Assembly: GCA_028819305.1 (NCBI GenBank)
Contig: JAPPLY010000039.1
Coordinates: 1-33,554 of the forward strand
Origin: Bdellovibrionales bacterium
GTDB taxonomy: Bacteria > Bdellovibrionota > Bdellovibrionia > Bdellovibrionales > UBA1609
Length of the DNA stretch: 33,554 bases
Direction: 5' to 3'
Shown: positions 26,650-33,554 of the stretch, piece by piece
How the letters are laid out: every line of letters begins with the position of its first letter
How positions within the stretch are numbered: the stretch's first letter is position 1
Notes under the pieces: generated by a model
What the model was told of the DNA's origin: nothing
Database searches by the model: none
The model's input: the letters and a program-made list of their open reading frames with translations, nothing else
Position numbers and translations under genes: made by a program

Positions 26650-28227
26650 CTATCTGGCTTGCTCCACCATTCTACACTCCCGCACCACACTGACTGTTAG
26701 CTGACCAGGTTCATCCATTTCTTTTGTTATTTTCTCAGCGATATCACGGCTCAACATAAAAGATTGCTCATCCGTTACTTTTCCATTATCCACCAATACC
26801 CTAATTTCTTTTCCTGTTCTAATAGCAAAACTCCTGATCACTCCATCAAAACTATTAGCTACAGACTCCATATCCTTCATCCTGCTAATATAATTTTCTA
26901 TAACCTCTCTTCGTGCCCCTGGACGCTCACGAAAGAGATTATGAGCGGACTGTACAATATGGTCCACAATAGACTGGGCAGGAGCTTCCCCTCTATGACA
27001 ACGAATGGCCTGACACACAGTTGATGACTCTCCATGTTTCCTGGCATACTCCGCTCCTACAAGGGAATAACTGCCTTCTATACGATGATCTACACCCAAA
27101 CCAACAGCATGAAAGAGACCGGCTCTCTTTGCTATTTTTTCATCAGACCCCAACTCATGAGCAATAAGACCCGCTAAATGGGCCACTTCAATACTACTCT
27201 TAAGAACATTATTCCCTTCTATAAACCGATACTTTAAAGAGCCTAACACCTCTATAAGAGCCGGTTTTACATCATGAATACCTAAGTCAAAACACACTTG
27301 CCTTCCTTCTTCCCCCATAGAAACAAATATGTTTCTTTTGCTCTTTCCAACCACTTCTTCAATACGAGCGGGATGCACACGCCCCTCCTCTAGCAATTGA
27401 TTAATAGATCGCACGGCTACTTCTCTGCGAACAGAGTCAAAACCAGAAATTAAAATAATCTCTTGGCTTTCATCAATTATAATATCCACACCACAAGCGG
27501 ACTCTAAAGCCCGGATATTACGTCCTTCCCGGCCAATAATTTTTCCTTTTGTCTCCTCCCCTTTTATCGGAATGGAAGTGGTGGTTCTTTCCGTAGAAAC
27601 TTCCGAAGCAAAACGAGCTATAGCCTGAGATAAAATTAATTTTGCCTTTTTCTCGGATTCTTTTTTTAGTTTCTTTTCCATATCTATTAATTGGGGAACT
27701 ATCTCTTTTTGTACTTCCTCTTTCATGTTTCTTTTTATTTCTTCCCTCGCCTGTTCCTTGGTTAAACTAGCCGCTTTTTCCATTATAGTATTTAGCTCCT
27801 CCCACTTTTCATTTGTTTTTTTAGTCGCTTTTTTCAGTTGTTGTTCCACTATATGAGAGGCTTCTTTTTGTTTTTTCAAATCTTTAATCTGATTCTCCAG
27901 CTCTTCTGTTTTTCTTCTTAAATCTCTTTCCAACCGGGTTTTCCGTCTCTCTGTTTGATATTTTATATCCTCTATTTGTTTCTTTTCCTTACGTATTTCG
28001 ACTTCCACCTGGCTTTTCATCTTTCGTTCCCTATCTCTAGCCCTGGAAAGAGCACTCTTTTCCATTCGCATAGCTTTAGACTTAGCCTGATTAATAATAA
28101 AATTTACTTCTTTTTTAAGATGCTTTTTTCTACGCTTTTGAAAAAGACGCAAATAAAATAGGAAAACAAGAGAACCCAGGAAAAATCCTGATAAAGCACT
28201 CACCAACATCCAAAATGAATCCATCAT
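26650..28227 (-). CDS. rny: RNase Y homologue with degenerate HD site
   Basis: RNase Y is a membrane-anchored endoribonuclease central to mRNA decay. All domains are present in 525 residues: N-terminal TM helix (about 5-27), long charged coiled coil (30-205), KH domain with GKIIGREGRNIRALE, then the HD domain and the conserved C-terminal RPGARRE to RIMV-like region. The metal-binding residues are largely lost: where active enzymes have KHS, HD, GSH, HHGD and AAADA, this one has KSS (Ser344), His373-Ala374, GSY (Tyr387), CHRGE (Arg412) and SAHN (His429). The frame is intact, so the protein is probably made but without nuclease activity. It begins 5 bp after ygfA with no good ribosome-binding site, suggesting coupling. 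Confidence 0.9.
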   Translation of the reverse strand: MMDSFWMLVSALSGFFLGSLVFLFYLRLFQKRRKKHLKKEVNFIINQAKSKAMRMEKSALSRARDRERKMKSQVEVEIRKEKKQIEDIKYQTERRKTRLERDLRRKTEELENQIKDLKKQKEASHIVEQQLKKATKKTNEKWEELNTIMEKAASLTKEQAREEIKRNMKEEVQKEIVPQLIDMEKKLKKESEKKAKLILSQAIARFASEVSTERTTTSIPIKGEETKGKIIGREGRNIRALESACGVDIIIDESQEIILISGFDSVRREVAVRSINQLLEEGRVHPARIEEVVGKSKRNIFVSMGEEGRQVCFDLGIHDVKPALIEVLGSLKYRFIEGNNVLKSSIEVAHLAGLIAHELGSDEKIAKRAGLFHAVGLGVDHRIEGSYSLVGAEYARKHGESSTVCQAIRCHRGEAPAQSIVDHIVQSAHNLFRERPGARREVIENYISRMKDMESVANSFDGVIRSFAIRTGKEIRVLVDNGKVTDEQSFMLSRDIAEKITKEMDEPGQLTVSVVRECRMVEQAR

Positions 28228-28232
28228 TGTGG

Positions 28233-28877
28233 CTATACCCCCACTTTCTTCTTCACATTAAACATTTGTAATCGGCTGGAAAGAACAAACATAAAATGAT
28301 CTGTCAAAACAGCATCCATTCCAATATCATGGTTCTCCTCTGGTAAAGCAGAATTACATATTTGAAAAGCATGAACCAAACCAAGCTTTAACCCTGTGAA
28401 CTGAGATAAAACACGATCATAAAAACCCTTACCCCGCCCTAACCGCCGCCCTTCCCGATCAAAGGCCAATGCCGGAACAAAGCACACATCAATTTCAGAT
28501 AAAGGTATCTTTTTTGCACCAGAAGGCTGCCAGCCCCCCCAGGGGCTTTTTTCCCAATCTTTACCCTTATCCCAAATAGCTGAAACAAAGCCATAGCTCC
28601 CCTCTTTCATTTGAGGGAAAACAAATGTTAATTTTTGATGGTATTTTCTGTGAAACACAGCGGGAGATAGCTCCCCTGGCAGAGCGTGATAACTCGCTAC
28701 AGTTAATCCTTTTTTCCAAATATCCAATTGAGATAGCATCTCTGAAAGCAGATGATCCGATGGCTTAGCAAAGTCCCCTTTTGTCCCTTTTTTATACTGC
28801 CGAACTTTCTCCCGAAATGTATCTCTCAGCTTCCCTTTTGAGGATTTATACCACTCCGGTTGGCCTTTGCCAGCCAT
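28233..28877 (-). CDS. ygfA: 5-formyltetrahydrofolate cyclo-ligase
   Basis: Converts 5-formyl-THF to 5,10-methenyl-THF with ATP. The product contains KGKLRDTFREKV at the N-terminus, the substrate-site VASYHALPGELSP and the ATP-binding GRGKGFYDR. From ATG 28877 it has 214 residues, near the family norm. The open frame extends to a TTG at 29033 (266 residues), but the added part is mostly family B repeat, including the peptide repeat SLGDLCSLGDLCSLG, and the TTG lies too close to its GGGGGAG. I prefer ATG 28877 (GGGAG ten bases upstream), which itself lies inside the repeat. Downstream rny starts 5 bp later. The zapA-ygfA order is common in proteobacteria. Confidence 0.85.
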   Translation of the reverse strand: MAGKGQPEWYKSSKGKLRDTFREKVRQYKKGTKGDFAKPSDHLLSEMLSQLDIWKKGLTVASYHALPGELSPAVFHRKYHQKLTFVFPQMKEGSYGFVSAIWDKGKDWEKSPWGGWQPSGAKKIPLSEIDVCFVPALAFDREGRRLGRGKGFYDRVLSQFTGLKLGLVHAFQICNSALPEENHDIGMDAVLTDHFMFVLSSRLQMFNVKKKVGV

Positions 28878-28978
28878 CTGCTTTTTTCTCCCGAGGGAAC
28901 ACAAGTCCCCGAGGGAACACAAGTCCCCAAGGGAAAAAAATCTCTGAAGAAGACCATTTCCTGACCGGTTCGGTATAA
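28846..28978 (-). repeat. Palindromic repeat family B, copy 4, at the ygfA 5' end
   Basis: Minus strand begins TTATACCGAACCGGTCAGGA and ends CAACCGGAGTGGTATAAA. The centre contains an 18-bp unit (GAGGGAACACAAGTCCCC on plus) twice in tandem at about 28893-28928. The ygfA start codon and ribosome-binding site fall within it. Confidence 0.85.
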
Positions 28979-29062
28979 TAGAGGCCCATTTTGAAAAAAG
29001 AGCTTCTGGTTTTAGATGAATAACTTGAGACAAAATCTCCCCCTTTTTTTATAAAAAACCGT

Positions 29063-29094
29063 AAAAAATAACAGAGATTTTAAATCTGTTATTT
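29063..29094 (-). terminator. Terminator overlapping the zapA stop codon
   Basis: AAATAACAGA (29066-29075) and TCTGTTATTT (29085-29094) form a 10-bp stem with a 9-nt loop. On the minus strand it is followed by six T. The stem contains the zapA stop codon. This suggests that ygfA-rny is transcribed separately. Confidence 0.6.
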
Positions 29095-29403
29095 TGATCC
29101 GCTTTTAGAGGAAGACTTTAATTCAGAAAAAACAGATTGAGTGGAAGACTCCAGATGATCTAATTTCCGCCGTAAAGCTTTTTTGAGACAGACCAACTCC
29201 TCAGCCATGTTCAGGCAGGATAAAGCAAATGTTTTTTGCGTAGATAAGGCCCGATTATTTGCTTTTGAAGAACGGATCTGCTGTTCAACCACTTGAACAA
29301 TTTCATTCAAAGTATTAGAATTATGGGCAGACTTTACTCGTAAAGAGCAGTCTCCAATTCGTACTTCGTAAGTTTTTAATGGATTTTTTGAAATAGACAT
29401 CAT
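29089..29403 (-). CDS. zapA: Cell division protein ZapA
   Basis: ZapA binds and crosslinks FtsZ protofilaments at the division site. The 104-residue product has the N-terminal beta-rich globular domain (KTYEVRIGDCSLRVKSAHNS) followed by a long helix that forms the dimer/tetramer coiled coil (from about residue 55, AELVCLKKALRRKL-like heptads). ATG 29403 is preferred, with GGAAG about nine bases upstream; the longer frame would start at a TTG at 29418. The gene heads the minus-strand zapA, ygfA, rny group and ends in a terminator hairpin. Confidence 0.8.
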   Translation of the reverse strand: MMSISKNPLKTYEVRIGDCSLRVKSAHNSNTLNEIVQVVEQQIRSSKANNRALSTQKTFALSCLNMAEELVCLKKALRRKLDHLESSTQSVFSELKSSSKSGSK

Positions 29404-29825
29404 TTTTGAAGCTTCCAAAATATTTAAAGTTTCCCTCTAAAACTAAAATTAAATTAAAGTAGGGTGAGAGTCAAATTTTCAATTCTTATTTCTTAATCCG
29501 GGCTTCTTTATTACCAATTCTACATATTTCCCTGATAAAAAATGTAAATCCTTAAAAAGACAGGGAAATATACTGATTTTGTGTGATTCTCGTATTCACA
29601 ATGATAAGGTTTTGTGGTTTCTACAAACTTCTTTTTAAAGGTAAAAAGAGGCCAAAAACGAATCCTCATCTTCCGCTTCCCGCTTTCGCGGGGACAAGGT
29701 TTGAAATTCTAGACTTAAAGGCTTGGTTGCCAAATTTTGAATAAGAAAAAATTTTCAGAACCAACTAACAGACTGAATACATAAAAATTGAAGTTAGAAA
29801 TAAAACAGCCGATACGGAAAATATT
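29404..29825. other. Divergent intergenic region between zapA and the subtilase gene
   Basis: About 420 AT-rich bases that must hold the promoters of both divergent genes; I cannot single out a convincing one. The only recognised element is a family C fragment at 29677-29736. Confidence 0.45.
29677..29736 (+). repeat. Repeat family C fragment
   Basis: TTCCCGCTTTCGCGGGGACA then AGGTTTGAAATTCTAGACTT and AAAGGCTTGGTTGC. The hairpin arm is the usual family C core, and the second part matches the left part of the copy inside the helicase gene (22781-22814). Confidence 0.65.
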
Positions 29826-31283
29826 ATGGATAAGATTCTAATTATAGCTTTTAGCCTTTTTATTCCTCTAGTTGGAGTTGGGGGGGCGGAAAAGAATAAA
29901 AATACCCTACTTCAAAACAGTAAAGCAAAACAACCAGACGCTGCTAAAATACAACAGAGTTTAAAAGAAAGCGCTATACCCGGTATTACGCCGTCTCAAA
30001 GACATATTAGTCTAGGCACACCAAAACCGGCAAAAGAGCCGGAAAAAGAAGTTCAGCTTATTATGAGCGATCCTCTCATGAAGAAAAAGTGGGATTTACA
30101 AAAAACCAATGTAAAAGACGCCTGGCTCAAATTTTCTAAAGGAAACAAAGATATTATTGTAGCTGTTATAGATACAGGTACAGATATAAATCATCCTGAT
30201 CTTAAAGCGAATATATGGATCAACAAAAAAGAAATCCCAGGAAACGGTTTAGACGATGACAAAAACGGCTATGTAGATGATATAAACGGATGGAACTTTG
30301 TTAAAAACAACAATAATATTCAAGACATTCATGGACACGGTACCCACATAGCCGGAATTATCGGAGCCGAAGGGGGTAATGGCATTGGTATTAGTGGGGT
30401 TGCTCCTAAAGTGAGCTTAATGACGCTTAAATATTATGATATAAATGATAACGGAAAAAATAACTTAAATAATACAATAAAAGCCATTCATTACGCCGTT
30501 CAAAACGGAGCCCATATTATAAACTACTCTGGCGGCGGCTTAAATGGAAATAAAAGGGAAAAACAAGCTATTCAAGCGGCAGAGCGAAAAGGTATTCTTT
30601 TTGTTGCCGCATCTGGAAATGAAAAATCAAACATGGATAAAAGTGGCTATTACCCGGCTAAATATGAACTGAGTAATATCCTCCCTGTAACAGCTACAGA
30701 TCATTCAGATAAAGTGTTAAAAAGCAGCAACTGGGGACAAAAAACCGTCCACAAATCAGCCCCCGGTTACAATATTTTATCCACCTTACCAGGAGGAAAA
30801 TACGGACACATGACAGGAACTTCACAGGCAACAGCCGTAGCCACAGGAGCAGCGGTACTCGTGATGGATTATTACAAAAATAAAACAGCCCATTTTGTTA
30901 TAAAACAGCTAAAAATGACAGGAGATATTAAACAAAGTTTGGTTGGAAAAACAAGCCAAAGAAGACGGCTTAACATTTTTAAAGCATTACAAGCCCGAGG
31001 GAAAAACCTTAACTTCATGGATGAAGCTGTGACAGATCCCAGCGGAAAAGTGTTCGACTCTGAAAGAGATATTTCTTCTTTTGTTCAAGGAAGCCCTCTC
31101 AGCCTAAAAGATTTATCGGAAATAAAAATGGTGAACGAAGTTCTACAAGAAAAACAATCTGAGATAAATCCATCAAAAAAAGAAACTGTAAAAAACACTA
31201 AAAACCCAGGTCGCAGTCCCTCCTCTAAAAACCAAAACAAACAAACCTTTTTTCTAAAAAGATGGTTCTTTAACAAAAAATAA
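29826..31283 (+). CDS. Secreted subtilisin-like serine protease (S8)
   Basis: Secreted endopeptidase of the subtilase family, 485 residues. Signal peptide 1-21 (LIIAFSLFIPLVGVGG), a short pro-region, then the catalytic domain from about 95 to 390 with Asp116 (VAVIDTGTD), His171 (HGHGTHIAG), oxyanion Asn265 (VAASGNE) and Ser333 (MTGTSQATA). All triad residues are present, so it should be active. The C-terminal ~95 residues are polar and lysine-rich, without a recognised domain, ending in a basic KRWFFNKK. A weak GGAAAA precedes the start. Two secreted proteins are encoded on the opposite strand downstream; no direct link is shown. Confidence 0.92.
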   Translation: MDKILIIAFSLFIPLVGVGGAEKNKNTLLQNSKAKQPDAAKIQQSLKESAIPGITPSQRHISLGTPKPAKEPEKEVQLIMSDPLMKKKWDLQKTNVKDAWLKFSKGNKDIIVAVIDTGTDINHPDLKANIWINKKEIPGNGLDDDKNGYVDDINGWNFVKNNNNIQDIHGHGTHIAGIIGAEGGNGIGISGVAPKVSLMTLKYYDINDNGKNNLNNTIKAIHYAVQNGAHIINYSGGGLNGNKREKQAIQAAERKGILFVAASGNEKSNMDKSGYYPAKYELSNILPVTATDHSDKVLKSSNWGQKTVHKSAPGYNILSTLPGGKYGHMTGTSQATAVATGAAVLVMDYYKNKTAHFVIKQLKMTGDIKQSLVGKTSQRRRLNIFKALQARGKNLNFMDEAVTDPSGKVFDSERDISSFVQGSPLSLKDLSEIKMVNEVLQEKQSEINPSKKETVKNTKNPGRSPSSKNQNKQTFFLKRWFFNKK

Positions 31284-31360
31284 AGCCAAAAAGGGGGGGT
31301 AAGGGGCAAACTTCAGTAAAATCTATGATAAATTTATCTCTTTTTAAACCTAATAAAAAA

Positions 31361-31474
31361 CTTCAGGAGAGAATAGAGTTTAAAAGCGAGTTCGGCTTTG
31401 ACACAAGAGCGGCTAGAAGTCGCTCTGTGGCAAAACGCATGTCCGAGCCTTTTAAATCTTGTTCTCTCCTGAAG
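31361..31474 (+). repeat. Palindromic repeat family E, complete copy
   Basis: The outer arms CTTCAGGAGAGAA (31361-31373) and TTCTCTCCTGAAG (31462-31474) are perfect inverted repeats, extended by imperfect pairing for about 26 bp. The centre has AGAGCG/CGCTCT (31406-31411 and 31421-31426). Half-copies occur at 53-87 and 33454-33505. Confidence 0.85.
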
Positions 31475-31506
31475 AAAACCATTATTTTATATAAGAATAC
31501 TAAACC

Positions 31507-31544
31507 AAAAGGGGTGTAAGGGGCGAAAAGGGGTGTAAGGGGCG
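31507..31544 (+). repeat. 19-bp tandem duplication
   Basis: AAAAGGGGTGTAAGGGGCG occurs twice back to back (31507-31525 and 31526-31544). A variant, AAAAAGGGGGGGTAAGGGGC, lies at 31289-31308 on the other side of the family E element, so the G-rich motif flanks it. Confidence 0.85.
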
Positions 31545-31599
31545 AACTCACAAGTTAAAACAAAGCACATCACAAGATATAAACCTTTATCCATTTCAT

Positions 31600-31984
31600 T
31601 TAAGCTTGCTTACCTTCTTGAAATAGTTTTTCACACTCTTTTATATCTTTCTTTAATCCATAAGCCCCACTCAATAAACACTTAGTAGGATCAATAAGGC
31701 TGTCTTCACTCAAACATTGCTTCATCAGTTCCGTATTTAATGTCTGATGCCGATTTAATACATTCCGCAACTAAAAGGGACATACAAATGAGTCCTGACT
31801 GCTCACTATTCATACATGTAAAACCATCATTTTCCGCTTTAAATATTTTTGAACCAGAACGGAGTAACAAGGGTTTATTATCTCCCCCCCCAAAAGTCTT
31901 ATTTTCTTCCGGTCCTGGACCTTCCCCAGAAAACACAAACGAAGAAAAGAAAAAGAGGAAAGAAAGAATTATTTTACTTTTCAT
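31600..31984 (-). pseudogene. Frameshifted small secreted cysteine-containing protein
   Basis: A signal peptide (SKIILSFLFFFSSFVFSG) is followed by GEGPGPEENKTFGGG, and then by a Cys-spaced helical domain (CMNSEQSGLICMSLLVAECI). The uninterrupted frame ends at 31706 after 92 residues. A second frame takes over at about 31727-31735 and reads LMKQCLSEDSLIDPTKCLLS, then KKDIKECEKLFQEGKQA, to a stop at 31600, continuing the Cys spacing. A single-base indel, or a sequencing error, would give a protein of about 127 residues. A strong AGGAGGT lies five bases before the ATG at 31984, so I use that start. It follows the next gene by about 40 bp, forming a two-gene unit. Family unknown. Confidence 0.6.
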
Positions 31985-32025
31985 GTTACCTCCTATGTGA
32001 AAGCTATTTTCAATCAAAAAACAAA

Positions 32026-32847
32026 TCAAAAGAAACAAGCTCCATCATAACTATCACCAAAAGAAGAACCACCACCCCCGGAACCGGAACCAGGGCCAGC
32101 ATCGTAACTGTCGGGAGAACAAGGTTTTATGAGTTCAGGATGAAGCTCCTCTATAAAAGGGATACTTTCTGCTTCATCGTCTTTCGAAGCATATTCAAGT
32201 GGTGGCTGAGGCTCATCATCATCATCATTTGGCTGAGACTTAGGCTGATAAGGCTCAGGCACAAGCAGGTAAGGCCAATCATCAGGATCCCATGGTCTAA
32301 CAGCCATTTCCATTTGTTTTATAAGGAACCCACTTCTTTTAAGACATTTTATTTGCACCTGGAGCGATTCTGTTCTTCTACACTGTTCAACACGAGAAAG
32401 CATAAGTTGGATGCAATCATCCTGATCCACTTCTGCATTATTTAGGCAAAAATCCACCGCCGCTTCTTTTGCCCTTTTATCTAGTAAAGTTAAAGGAGGT
32501 GGAAATTCCTCATAAGGATCCTTATCAGGACCATCAAACGGTCTAACAAAAGGCAACTCTCCAACATCTTTAGGAACTTCAGTACCAAAAGATAACTTTT
32601 GTACCTCTACCTTAATATAAGGCACCCAAGGTTCAAAAAGATCACCAGGGCCTAACTGGCTTTGTGTCTCTAAATTAATAGATGCTACACTTAAAAATGG
32701 CATAAACAACAAAATAGTTAAAAGTATTCTTATCTTGTCTGATCCCTGCTTTAGCAAGAACATACTTGGTGGTTTCTGTGAACTTCTTTCCAAAGGCGAA
32801 CGGGTTAAGGAGTTCGCTATTTCTATATCAGTTCGGTATAATTTCAT
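32026..32847 (-). CDS. Secreted protein of unknown function with repeat-derived N-terminus
   Basis: Unrecognised 273-residue protein. A signal peptide (IRILLTILLFMPFLSVA) starts only at about residue 39; residues 3-36 are encoded by a family B repeat that begins directly after ATG-AAA. The ribosome-binding site AGGAGA (32853-32858) is upstream of the repeat, so translation most likely starts at 32847, though Met29 is possible. The mature part has Pro-rich stretches, a four-Cys helical region (FCLNNAEVDQDDCI, CRRTE, IKCLKRSG) and a Gly/Ser-rich tail ending CFF. The adjacent small gene also has Gly/Pro-rich and cysteine segments, so the pair may be functionally linked. Confidence 0.65.
   Translation of the reverse strand: MKLYRTDIEIANSLTRSPLERSSQKPPSMFLLKQGSDKIRILLTILLFMPFLSVASINLETQSQLGPGDLFEPWVPYIKVEVQKLSFGTEVPKDVGELPFVRPFDGPDKDPYEEFPPPLTLLDKRAKEAAVDFCLNNAEVDQDDCIQLMLSRVEQCRRTESLQVQIKCLKRSGFLIKQMEMAVRPWDPDDWPYLLVPEPYQPKSQPNDDDDEPQPPLEYASKDDEAESIPFIEELHPELIKPCSPDSYDAGPGSGSGGGGSSFGDSYDGACFF
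32730..32842 (-). repeat. Palindromic repeat family B, copy 5, inside a secreted-protein gene
   Basis: Minus strand starts TTATACCGAACTGATATAGA (right after ATG-AAA), matching the family B end at 28978. The other end is degenerate (GATCAGACAAGATAA). The gene's frame stays open through the element. Confidence 0.7.
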
Positions 32848-33046
32848 TCTTATCTCCTTTTTATTAAATTTCTTTATATTTTATTTTTTATAGAACATAT
32901 AGAGTATTTCATTTCAAAAGAACAGAATTTTTTATACACCATGTAAAGATTTCATAGGTGTTTAAAGAGTTTGCACTTATTAAACATAAGAAAATTTTAT
33001 AGAGCTTATAAAAGATATGCTTATGGTACCGAATAATGGGTTATTG
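32848..33046. other. AT-rich upstream region
   Basis: About 200 bases upstream of the secreted-protein gene on the minus strand. It presumably holds the promoter of that gene; no other element is recognised. Confidence 0.4.
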
Positions 33047-33251
33047 ATTAAAACTTCTCTTAGCTTCTCTTAGAGAATTTGATTTTAGTATAATTGCTTT
33101 ATCAGGAGGTTTATTTTTTGTTCCTTTAATGACTTTTTTACAAACCACATCCTCTAAGCCACATTTATCGAGAGTGATTGCCGGAAGCAATATTCTGGAT
33201 GCGGCTTTTATGGTCTTAACCTCTTTTACTTTAATTGTGCTTTTTAGTTGA
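33047..33251 (+). pseudogene. 3' remnant of an MFS transporter (LplT/Aas-like)
   Basis: An open stretch reads REFDFSIIALSGGLFFVPLM, then TFLQTTSSKPHLSRVIAGSN and ILDAAFMVL, ending in TGA at 33249. The pattern GG-F-VPL, R-RVIA-N and LDA/ALFMV resembles, from memory, a major-facilitator segment of the lysophospholipid transporter LplT or the Aas MFS half. The start and most of the protein are missing. A 10-bp direct repeat, CTTCTCTTAG, lies twice at its left end. Confidence 0.5.
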
Positions 33252-33306
33252 GACCGCTATTACAAAGAAACCGAAAATTCACCCACTATTTATAGTATAA
33301 TTGTAT

Positions 33307-33412
33307 TCCTTCAGGAAAACAGCTTTGCCTTTATCGGAACGGTCCTTAGTCTTCCCTAGGTAGGAAGACAAGAACCTTGGACCCTCAACCGGCAAACTAT
33401 TTTCCTGAAGGA
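33307..33412 (+). repeat. Palindromic repeat family A, copy 3 (most intact)
   Basis: Perfect 13-bp terminal inverted repeats TCCTTCAGGAAAA (33307-33319) and TTTTCCTGAAGGA (33400-33412). The interior has AGTCTTCC-CTAGGT-AGGAAGAC as a central hairpin. This is the best-preserved copy. Confidence 0.9.
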
Positions 33413-33453
33413 CACATTGACTAATAAATCACTATAATAACCACAGGTGGCTT

Positions 33454-33505
33454 TGTGGCAAAACACATGTCTGAGCTTTTTAACTTCTATTCTCTTAGGA
33501 AAAAA
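33454..33505 (+). repeat. Family E half-copy
   Basis: TGTGGCAAAACACATGTCTG and AGCTTTTTAACTTCTATTCTC match the right half of 31361-31474 with few changes. Immediately beyond is a second hairpin, CTTAGGAA/TTCCTAAG (33494-33526). Confidence 0.75.
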
Positions 33506-33554
33506 CTATAGGTCTGTCTTCCTAAGATGAATAAATTAATTCACAAAGGAGTGC

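Larger units (their letters stand above)
31284..31599. other. Repeat-bearing gap after the subtilase gene
   Basis: Contains a complete family E palindromic element and a 19-bp tandem duplication. The short open frame running through it (31325-31519) is read from the repeat and I do not regard it as a gene. Confidence 0.6.

Noticed and set aside
28895-29033. 6S RNA gene between zapA and ygfA, its usual place in many proteobacteria
   Set aside because: The gap is short, holds the family B repeat and shows no 6S-like long bulged hairpin.
31325-31519. 64-codon open frame on plus after the subtilase gene
   Set aside because: Nearly all of it is the family E palindrome; no ribosome-binding site and no protein-like conservation visible.

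Overview
The window is a low-GC, gene-dense chromosomal segment of a Gram-negative bacterium. It has lipoprotein and Sec signal peptides, a DsbA-type lipoprotein, ZapA, an ISC-type ferredoxin and a CGFS glutaredoxin. The cluster zapA-ygfA-rny-tyrS together with lipA-E2 recalls deltaproteobacteria in the broad sense, including Bdellovibrionota. That placement is inference and cannot be fixed from this sequence alone. No rRNA, tRNA or CRISPR array was seen.

Layout. 1-3.6 kb (minus): 2-oxoacid dehydrogenase E2, lipoyl synthase and a DsbA-like lipoprotein. 4-8.7 kb (plus): asd, ssb, mutS. 8.7-13.3 kb: a small secreted protein, a DUF2157/GDYXXLXY membrane pair, purD and convergent grxD. 13.3-15.7 kb: a repeat-packed accessory zone with an Rpn-type nuclease and gene debris. 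15.7-24.4 kb: a restriction/defence-like island of a large Eco57I-type N6-adenine methylase, two small unrecognised genes (one membrane protein), a PLD-SNF2 helicase, and an HNH nuclease beyond a repeat. 24.5-29.4 kb (minus): ferredoxin, tyrS, rny, ygfA, zapA. 29.4-33.6 kb: a secreted subtilase, two secreted cysteine-containing proteins (one frameshifted), an MFS remnant and repeats.

The most striking feature is a population of at least five families of short (about 60-130 bp) palindromic repeats. Most copies are intergenic, but some lie in frame inside genes: a 60-bp unit in asd, one element in the helicase core before motif V, one immediately after the start codon of a secreted protein, and one at the 5' end of ygfA where it seems to supply the start codon. 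This resembles the Rickettsia palindromic elements in behaviour, but I recognise none of these sequences as belonging to that group.

The second notable point is that the RNase Y homologue keeps its TM, coiled coil and KH domain while most HD-domain metal ligands are substituted, so it is predicted to lack nuclease activity.
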